From a bacterium (GTDB lineage: Bacteria; Myxococcota_A; UBA9160; UBA4427): a DNA stretch of 64,000 nucleotides. Below, piece after piece: positions 58,298-64,000 of the stretch. How positions within the stretch are numbered: the first letter of the stretch is position 1; the number at the start of each line of letters is the position of its first letter. The notes beneath the pieces are model-generated. The model was not told where the DNA came from, made no database searches, and saw only the letters and a list, made by a program, of their open reading frames with translations. The stretch spans positions 372,001 to 436,000 of the forward strand of contig JANSYR010000002.1 of the NCBI GenBank assembly GCA_024742285.1. The letters are read 5' to 3'. The position numbers and the translations under genes were made by a program.

Positions 58298-59569
58298 TTG
58301 CGACTCGAGCGACTCGCCTGCTTTGGGAGCGAGCCGGCCTGGATTCTCGTCTCGGTCGCGCTGGCCGCCGGAGCGGTCTGGATGACGATGCAGCGTCACC
58401 AGGGCTTCTTCGTGCGATGCCTGCCCGGGAGTGACTTCTACGTCCTCGCCGAGACGCCGCGCGTCGCCGGGGTCACCTTCGAGTCCGACGGCCGGCTGAC
58501 GATCGAGCTCGCCGGCGTGGCGGAGGCGGGTTGGCGCGTGCACGCCGCGGCGGGCGCTGCCCGCGTGCTGAACGGCGCCTCGCCGACGATCCAGCTTCGC
58601 CCGGGCGTCGAAGGCAGCCGTCTGTCGGGGGTGTCGACCGGCCGCGTGCTCGACGTCCGAACGCAGTGGGCCCCTGGGCAACCCGCTCCGCTCGTGACGT
58701 TCCCGTCGATGCCGGTCGCCGCCGCGCCGCGCTTCTCCCGCTCGGATTTCGTTCTCTCGTCCGAGCGCCACGCGCCGGCCGACGTGTCCGAAGCCCGCGC
58801 CCTCCTGGCTCCGCTCTCGCTCGACTCGCTCGCGAGCGATCGGGCGCGCGTCGAGCGCCTCGCCGCTTTCCTCCACCAGCAGCTCGAGCCCCATCGCGGC
58901 GCGCCGACCCCCCGGATGGCGCGGTTGAACGGCCTCGAGCAGTACCGCGAGGCGCTCGCTGGCCGCTCCGAGGTCTACTGTGCGAATCACGCCGAGATCT
59001 TCGCGTTCATGGCGAACGTCGCCGGCTTGCCGACCCGTCTGGTCGACGTTACCGGTGAGCTGGGGGACGTGGCCGTCGGCGCGCACTCGTTCGTGGAGAC
59101 CTTCGTGGCCGAGGAGGAGCGATGGATCTACGTCGACCTCCAACTCGGGGTCGCGGGGGTGCGGGCGGCCGACGAGCACATGCTCGCGGCCGACGAGCTG
59201 CTCGACCGGATCCGGCGGCGCGCGACCGCGGATCTCACCCTTCGGCGCATTGCCGCGGGAGAGGTCGAGGACGTGCCCTGGGCGCGTCGCGCGGGCGCGA
59301 TGGAGACGTTTCTCAACCCCGCCGCGTCGCTGGTCTACTTGAGGGCTTCGCTCGATCGCTTCGCGCCGCTCGAGCGTCTCTGGCGGCTGGTCGTCCGGCC
59401 GCAGCCGGCGATCTGCGAAGGGGCGGTACCCGATCGGACCGCGCTTCGACTCTGGGTGACCTGGCTGTCGGTGGCCGGCTTTGCGCTCTGGGGCGGAGCC
59501 CGCCTGCGACACGCGATCCGCGGCACGCGATCGGATGCTGGCGAAGGAGAGGGGAGGCCTGCCTCGTGA
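58298..59569 (+). CDS. Transglutaminase-like protein with membrane anchors
   Basis: 423 residues. An N-terminal helix (AWILVSVALAAGAVWM) and a second near the C-terminus (WVTWLSVAGFALWGGA) flank a soluble part. The transglutaminase-core triad is Cys228 (EVYCANHAEIFAFMANVAG), His263 (GAHSFVETF) and Asp280 (WIYVDLQ). Bacterial homologues act as proteases or cross-linkers outside the membrane. TTG 58298 is chosen because GGCAGGAGAGGGAG lies just upstream. All other upstream frame sequence looks non-coding. Its TGA overlaps the next GTG (GTGA), so it is co-translated with the Alg14-like gene. Confidence 0.75.
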   Translation: MRLERLACFGSEPAWILVSVALAAGAVWMTMQRHQGFFVRCLPGSDFYVLAETPRVAGVTFESDGRLTIELAGVAEAGWRVHAAAGAARVLNGASPTIQLRPGVEGSRLSGVSTGRVLDVRTQWAPGQPAPLVTFPSMPVAAAPRFSRSDFVLSSERHAPADVSEARALLAPLSLDSLASDRARVERLAAFLHQQLEPHRGAPTPRMARLNGLEQYREALAGRSEVYCANHAEIFAFMANVAGLPTRLVDVTGELGDVAVGAHSFVETFVAEEERWIYVDLQLGVAGVRAADEHMLAADELLDRIRRRATADLTLRRIAAGEVEDVPWARRAGAMETFLNPAASLVYLRASLDRFAPLERLWRLVVRPQPAICEGAVPDRTALRLWVTWLSVAGFALWGGARLRHAIRGTRSDAGEGEGRPAS

Positions 59570-60009
59570 AGATTCTCGCGGTCGCGAGCGGCGGCGGTCA
59601 CTGGATCGAGCTGCTGCGCCTTCGGCCCGCCTTCGGCGACCACAGCGTCCACTACGTGACGGTGCAGGAAGAGTATCGCGAAGACGTGCGCGGCTCGGGC
59701 TTCAGCGTGGTGCGCGACGCGACGCAGTGGCAGCGCGTGGCCCTCGTGATCCAGGCGCTCCAGATCGTGTGGGTCGTCCTGCGCGTTCGTCCCGACGTCG
59801 TGATCTCCACCGGCGCCGCGCCGGGATTCTTCGCCCTGCGACTCGGTCGTCTCCTGGGCGCGCGCACGATCTGGCTCGATAGTCTGGCGAACGTCGACGT
59901 GCTCTCCCGCTCGGGCCAGATGGCCGGGGCGCACGCGGACCTCTGGCTGACGCAATGGCCCGAACTGGCCGCCGAGTCGGGACCGGTCTACCACGGAAAG
60001 GTCATATGA
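59566..60009 (+). CDS. Alg14/PssD-like glycosyltransferase subunit
   Basis: 147 residues forming the acceptor-binding half of a split GT-B enzyme: KILAVASGGGHWIELLRLRP at the start (GGGH loop), VQEEYREDVRG, RPDVVISTGAAPGFFALRLG, then a membrane-proximal helix. In yeast Alg14 anchors Alg13. Bacterial PssD/EpsE pairs work in exopolysaccharide synthesis. The partner is the next gene, overlapped by ATGA. Coupling at both ends to neighbours implies fixed stoichiometry. Confidence 0.85.
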   Translation: MKILAVASGGGHWIELLRLRPAFGDHSVHYVTVQEEYREDVRGSGFSVVRDATQWQRVALVIQALQIVWVVLRVRPDVVISTGAAPGFFALRLGRLLGARTIWLDSLANVDVLSRSGQMAGAHADLWLTQWPELAAESGPVYHGKVI

Positions 60010-60500
60010 TCTTCGTCACCGTCGGCCACCAGATGCCGTTCGATCGGATGCTGCAACTGATCGATCGCTGGAGCATCGATCACGGGCGGGACGATCTCTT
60101 CGCGCAGGTGGGCGAGTCCACGTTTCGCTCGGCCCAGTTCGAGTGTCGACCCTGGCTGTCCCCCGACGAGTACCGGGAGCGACTCGAGGGCGCGAGTGCG
60201 ATCATCTCCCATGCCGGCACCGGCACGATCATCCAGGGACTGTTGCTCGGTAAACCCATGCTCGTGCTGCCCCGACTCGCGAAGAACGACGAGACGCGAA
60301 ACGACCACCAGGTCGGCACGGCGCGCTACTTCGAGTCGCGAGGGCTGCTGATGGCGGCGTACGACGACGTTGGTTTCGCCGCGGCGCTCGAGGACTTCGA
60401 GTCGTTCCGTCCTCGGGAGGAGCTCGGCGACTACGCGTCGGACAGTCTGATCGAGAAGATCTCCAGCTTCATCTCGGCCGAGCCGCGTCCGAAAGACTAG
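60006..60500 (+). CDS. Alg13/PssE-like glycosyltransferase catalytic subunit
   Basis: 164 residues, the C-terminal GT28 half: MIFVTVGHQMPFDRMLQLID at the start (VTVG[HT] motif), SHAGTGTIIQGLLLGKPMLV for donor binding, and RNDHQVGTARYFESRGL. Together with the Alg14-like gene it forms a split retaining/inverting GT-B enzyme that adds a hexose or HexNAc to a lipid-linked sugar. The start ATG 60006 overlaps the previous TGA. A strong hairpin follows directly after the stop. Confidence 0.88.
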   Translation: MIFVTVGHQMPFDRMLQLIDRWSIDHGRDDLFAQVGESTFRSAQFECRPWLSPDEYRERLEGASAIISHAGTGTIIQGLLLGKPMLVLPRLAKNDETRNDHQVGTARYFESRGLLMAAYDDVGFAAALEDFESFRPREELGDYASDSLIEKISSFISAEPRPKD

Positions 60501-60524
60501 AGCGCGCCGCGACTGCGGCGCGCT
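60501..60524 (+). other. Perfect stem-loop between the Alg13-like and methyltransferase genes
   Basis: AGCGCGCCGC (60501-60510) pairs with GCGGCGCGCT (60515-60524) around GACT. It begins at the base after the stop codon and lies 15 bases before the next start. No T-run. It may attenuate or stabilise the message. Confidence 0.5.
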
Positions 60525-60539
60525 GTTGAGGGAGTGAGT

Positions 60540-61478
60540 ATGTCGGAAGAAGGGGACGCGCCGGAGGCGGGTGCGCTCGAGATCGAGGACATTCTGGATC
60601 GGCTTCGATGCCCGAAGACCGGAACGGCGCTCCGACGAGACGGCGACTTCCTTCGCAGCGCCGGAGGGGCCTCCGGAGACGCGGCGTCCTATCCGATCGT
60701 CGATGGGGTGCCGGATCTCCGTACGCCACCGGAGCGATTGACCGTCGATCTGCCCTGGTACGAGCCGTGGGCCGACCTCGAGACGCTGAGCCTCGAGCCG
60801 CCGCCCGCGCACTCGGCGCCGGATCTTCCTTATCACCTGGACGCGCAGCTGGCTTCGGTGCCGGGAGACGAAGGCGATGGCCGCTGGATCCTCGAGGTCG
60901 GCTGTGGGCAGCGTCAATGCGAGGCCTACTTCGCGCGGCGGGGCTTCAACTACGTCGGAACCGACGTCGACCATCGCGGTCGCGGGCCGCATCTCCTGTC
61001 GGACGCACACAATCTGCCCTTCGATTCCGGCTCCTTCGATCTCTACACGTCGATGGCGGTCTACGAACACCTCGTCTCGCCGCTCCAGGCGGCGCTCGAA
61101 GCCCATCGCATCCTTCGACCGGGTGGTGTCTTCTTCGGCACGGCGGCGTTCGTCTACGGGTTTCACGACCTCGCGAGCTTCCACCACATGACCCATGGCG
61201 GCTTGCTCTGGACGTTCCACATGGCGGGCTTCGAGGTCGAGCGGATCTGGCCCGACTGGCTCTACACCGAGTCGATCCCCGAGATGGCCTTCGGAGAGGG
61301 GCCGGGGACGCCGTGGCGGATGACCGCAAGTGCGCTGCTCCGGGTCCTCGACTGGACCTTCGTGACCGCTTCGCGCGCGATGCGGCCGCTGGCGGGGAAG
61401 CCGCCGCTGGACCTCGCCGCGCGTCGTGCGGAGCGGGCGGGCTCGCTGTCGTTCATCGCACGCAAGCGAGTCGACTGA
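60540..61478 (+). CDS. SAM-dependent methyltransferase with Trm112-like N-terminus
   Basis: 312 residues. The first 65 residues look like a Trm112-type zinc-ribbon remnant (DRLRCPKTGTALRRDGD, YPIVDGVPDL), though only one Cys is kept. The class I methyltransferase fold follows: motif I ILEVGCGQRQCEAYF, VGTDVDHRG, and FDLYTSMAVYEHLVSP. Proteins of this kind sit in polysaccharide clusters, where they may methylate sugars or lipids. ATG 60540 is preferred over GTG 60534 for its spacing from GAGGGAG. Confidence 0.85.
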   Translation: MSEEGDAPEAGALEIEDILDRLRCPKTGTALRRDGDFLRSAGGASGDAASYPIVDGVPDLRTPPERLTVDLPWYEPWADLETLSLEPPPAHSAPDLPYHLDAQLASVPGDEGDGRWILEVGCGQRQCEAYFARRGFNYVGTDVDHRGRGPHLLSDAHNLPFDSGSFDLYTSMAVYEHLVSPLQAALEAHRILRPGGVFFGTAAFVYGFHDLASFHHMTHGGLLWTFHMAGFEVERIWPDWLYTESIPEMAFGEGPGTPWRMTASALLRVLDWTFVTASRAMRPLAGKPPLDLAARRAERAGSLSFIARKRVD

Positions 61479-61520
61479 GCCGCGCGCGGTCGCCGACGCC
61501 CCCCGCTTGCGAGGCGCCGA

Positions 61521-62753
61521 CTAGTCTTCGCGCGTGAGGCGCCGCCGCCAGCGCTCGAACCAGACCATCGCGCCGACGCCGAAGGCCTGGAGCGACCAGG
61601 CCGAGGGCTCGGGGACCGGGAACTCCTGGCGCACGATCGTCTTGTCCGCGTCGGGGACGACGACGTCGAGCACCGGCGAGTAGGTGAAGGCTTCGATCTC
61701 GTCGGGCTGCCCCGGCTCGAAGTAGAAGCGGATCAGCGTGAGGTAGGCGCCGCCCGGAGACGGCGTGCGCGACCAGTCGCTCACCGTCCGCAGGATCTTC
61801 TGTCCCTCGAACTCGTCGATGAACTTCATGTCCTGGACGATGTGGCCCTGTGCGCCGAGGAAGAGCTGGGGGGCGACGGTGGGCGCCTCGCGCACGATCT
61901 CGTGGTAGACCTGCGAGTACTGCATCATGTCGTGGATCAGCAGGATGCCCGGCACGTTCGGGTACTGCCCGAAGACGTCGATCGCCCAGTCGATCTGCTG
62001 CTGGCTCGTGCCGAAGCCGCCCTCGTAGGACGGCCCCACGACGAGCACCGGCCGATCGCCGATGCGGAAGCGCCAGGCGTGGCCATCCTGGTTCTCGTGC
62101 GGGTAGGTCTCGAGGTGCTCGTAGTAGCGGTCGGAACCGGCGAACGCCGTCTCGAGCGCCTCCATGTTCGCTTCGCTGTAGTAGTAGTTGAAGCCCCGGA
62201 CATCGAGCTCGGTAGAGGGGTCGACCCCCACGTTGTCGTGGTTGCCGCGCACGATCGCCGTCGGGATGCCCAACCAACCGACCGCCGGGTCGGGGTCGAA
62301 GCGGGACCACTGGTCGACGAAGCGCTCCCATTCGGGCGGCGTGTATGTCGTCGGGAACGAACACGAGATGCAGTCGGTCCCGCCGCCGCCGGCCGGTGCG
62401 GCGTAGCAGCCGGCCGGAGCCGGGGAGCAGATGGGCTGGCTCAGGCAGTAGCCCATGCTGACGGCGGGCTGACCGCTGCAGCTCGGCGGGACGGGAAGGA
62501 AGCTGCCGAGGTTGACGATGTCGCCCACGTGCATGACGAGATCGATGTTCTCGGTGTGCTTGTTCGCGATCACCCAGTTGACCATCGCCGAGAAATCGGA
62601 GTACTGGTCGGGGTCGCCGTTGATGGCGGTCTGGGTGTCGCCGAAGATCACGACCGTGCGGTAGTCCGCCTGGGCTCGGGCGCTCTCGGGCGCGAGTCCC
62701 ATGACGACGAGCGACGCTGCCAGGGCGCACCACGCGATGGCCCTTCGATCCAT
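61521..62753 (-). CDS. Exported metallophosphoesterase with PEP-CTERM signal
   Basis: 410 residues. The signal peptide is AWCALAASLVVMGLAPESARAQ. Calcineurin-like motifs appear in order: GDTQ, VGDIVNLG, RGNHDN and QGHI (metal and phosphate ligands, all present). The family hydrolyses phosphomonoesters or diesters, and the exported form may release phosphate from surface polymers. The end is VPEPSAWSLQAFGVGAMVWF then ERWRRR, a classic PEP-CTERM sorting signal. ATG 62753 is chosen over 62759 and 62792 because AGGGA lies 6 bases upstream. Confidence 0.88.
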   Translation of the reverse strand: MDRRAIAWCALAASLVVMGLAPESARAQADYRTVVIFGDTQTAINGDPDQYSDFSAMVNWVIANKHTENIDLVMHVGDIVNLGSFLPVPPSCSGQPAVSMGYCLSQPICSPAPAGCYAAPAGGGGTDCISCSFPTTYTPPEWERFVDQWSRFDPDPAVGWLGIPTAIVRGNHDNVGVDPSTELDVRGFNYYYSEANMEALETAFAGSDRYYEHLETYPHENQDGHAWRFRIGDRPVLVVGPSYEGGFGTSQQQIDWAIDVFGQYPNVPGILLIHDMMQYSQVYHEIVREAPTVAPQLFLGAQGHIVQDMKFIDEFEGQKILRTVSDWSRTPSPGGAYLTLIRFYFEPGQPDEIEAFTYSPVLDVVVPDADKTIVRQEFPVPEPSAWSLQAFGVGAMVWFERWRRRLTRED

Positions 62754-63015
62754 GATCATTCCCTCATCCCCCCGAATCCGAGTGCCCCACATGATTCGGT
62801 GACCCCAGGATTTCGCCCGTGATCGGCCTCACGAATTTGCATCTTGAGTCGATCCCGACCGGAGGCGCGGGAGATAATCCGCAGGCCGCGCAGCGCGACG
62901 ACCGAAGAGAAGACCGGTCTCGGCGGCGGCACGGGCCGAGTGGGGTATTCACGCCACACGGGGTTCTCGGGAGTGATACGTTCCGAGCGCCAATGGGACC
63001 TTGGAGGGGGAGAGA

Positions 63016-64000
63016 TTGAGCGGCGAAGGCGATTCCCGACTCGGCGACGTGGCGCGCTGGCTCTCGCGCGTTCTCGGCGCCGCGCTCGTGTTGTGGGCGA
63101 TCTCGGACGACCCGCTCATCGGTGGAAGGCCGGGCTTCGGTCTGGCCCAGGGCGTCGTCGCCGCCATCGGCGTCTTCGTCGTCGCCTCGAGCTTCGCGTC
63201 CGCCGGATGGAATGCGCGGATCCTCGCGCTGGTGCTCTCGAGTGCGTTCGTGCTGAGCTTCGGCGAGATCGCGGTCCGCGTGCTCTACTCGGCACGCTAC
63301 CAGCGGCCCTATCATCTCGACGAGGCGCTGCTCTACCGGCTCACCCCGGGTGCGGTGCACGACTTCCAGCACGAGGCGACCAACGGCGGCGAGCGGATCC
63401 GGTATCGCGTCAACAGCGATGGGTTCCGTGGGGAGGAGCTGGAAGCCGACCCCCGGCTTCGTGTGGCCGTCTTCGGCGATTCCTTCGTCCAGGGGGCGTT
63501 CTCTGCGCTGGAAGACACCTTCGCCGAGCGGCTGGAGGACGAGCTCTCGGCGCGACTGGGCGACGGTGTGGAAGTCGTGAACGCGGGCGTTGCGGGCTAC
63601 GGCCCGGGTCAGACGCTGCGGAAGATGGAAGGCGACGTGGCCCTGCTCGATCCGGATCTGATCCTGATCGCGATCTTCGCGGGCAACGATTTCGGCGACA
63701 CGATCCGCAACAAGCTCTATCGCCTCGACGACGCGGGGCGTCTGCTCGAGACGGACTTCACGATCGGGCCGGAGCAGCGACGTGGTTTCACGCTTCGCCG
63801 TCGCGAACTGATCCTGAAGCGCGTCGTGCGAGACGCCGTGCGCGCACTCCTTCCCAGGCTCGGAGTGGGAGGAGATGAAACCGATGCGATGGTGGCGATG
63901 ACGCCGCGGGAGCGGATGGATCGCTTCCTGGAAGATCGCGCGCGTGAGTTCGACGAGTACATCGTCCGCGGCGACCACGTGGTGCACGCGCTCGCCGAAG
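63016..64000 (+). CDS. SGNH/GDSL-hydrolase-like membrane protein (3' end outside window)
   Basis: An open frame runs from TTG 63016 to the window end (328 codons visible). Two hydrophobic segments (about 15-70) are followed by an SGNH fold: VAVFGDSFVQGAF (block I Ser), NAGVAGYGPGQT (block II) and FAGNDFGD (block III). The Asp/His block V should lie beyond the window. The order of blocks and spacing match the protein at 48258. TTG 63016 is supported by GGAGGGGGAG immediately before. Divergent from the metallophosphoesterase gene across 262 bases, which contain GATAAT at 62872 but no good -35. Confidence 0.82.
   Translation, partial: MSGEGDSRLGDVARWLSRVLGAALVLWAISDDPLIGGRPGFGLAQGVVAAIGVFVVASSFASAGWNARILALVLSSAFVLSFGEIAVRVLYSARYQRPYHLDEALLYRLTPGAVHDFQHEATNGGERIRYRVNSDGFRGEELEADPRLRVAVFGDSFVQGAFSALEDTFAERLEDELSARLGDGVEVVNAGVAGYGPGQTLRKMEGDVALLDPDLILIAIFAGNDFGDTIRNKLYRLDDAGRLLETDFTIGPEQRRGFTLRRRELILKRVVRDAVRALLPRLGVGGDETDAMVAMTPRERMDRFLEDRAREFDEYIVRGDHVVHALAE

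Overview
The window reads as chromosomal DNA of a high-GC Gram-negative bacterium. A deltaproteobacterial-type lineage (Myxococcota, Binatota or a relative) is suggested by the thrS-infC-rpmI-rplT-ihfA-merR order, a DUF4388/GTPase-like signalling gene, and exported proteins with PEP-CTERM-like C-terminal signals. This assignment is inference. No phage, insertion sequence, integrase or CRISPR array is visible. Coding density is high, with many ATGA/GTGA stop-start overlaps.

Positions 1-24900 are largely housekeeping. They hold the end of ribBA, a MoxR ATPase plus VWA protein, a small HEWGH membrane protein, an intergenic region with a likely minus-strand small RNA and a frameshifted gene remnant, and miaB. 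A three-gene signalling operon built of degenerate domains follows, then guaB, guaA, dnaE, a secreted unknown and tRNA-Val. The translation block thrS-infC-rpmI-rplT-ihfA comes next. Its infC appears to start at the rare codon AUU, and it ends at an intrinsic terminator. A MerR regulator, an ExeA-like ATPase and tRNA-Pro close the region.

Positions 25200-64000 are mainly a cell-surface polysaccharide and exported-protein region. Nucleotide-sugar genes (galE, rmlB, rmlA) lead into a phosphoglycosyl transferase, a NodB-type deacetylase, a GT4 and two GT2 glycosyltransferases, an asparagine-synthase-type amidotransferase, an acyltransferase-3, a polymerase/ligase-like membrane protein, two SGNH-type proteins and an Alg14/Alg13-like split glycosyltransferase. 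These could together build, modify and polymerise a lipid-linked repeat unit.

Inside this locus sits a compact set of genes for carrier-bound amino-acid chemistry: a stand-alone adenylation domain, a carrier protein, an AurF-type diiron N-oxygenase, an FAD monooxygenase and a GNAT protein. This is the best candidate for an undescribed pathway, either a small N-oxygenated metabolite or a decoration of the polysaccharide. Other blocks are a DUF4956-CotH-VTC trio, a transglutaminase-like membrane protein, and exported proteins with PKD repeats, a beta-helix with a long Pro-Glu tract, or a metallophosphoesterase fold. Three of the exported proteins end in VP-motif / membrane helix / Arg-cluster sorting signals, although no exosortase is encoded here. 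The last gene is cut by the window end.
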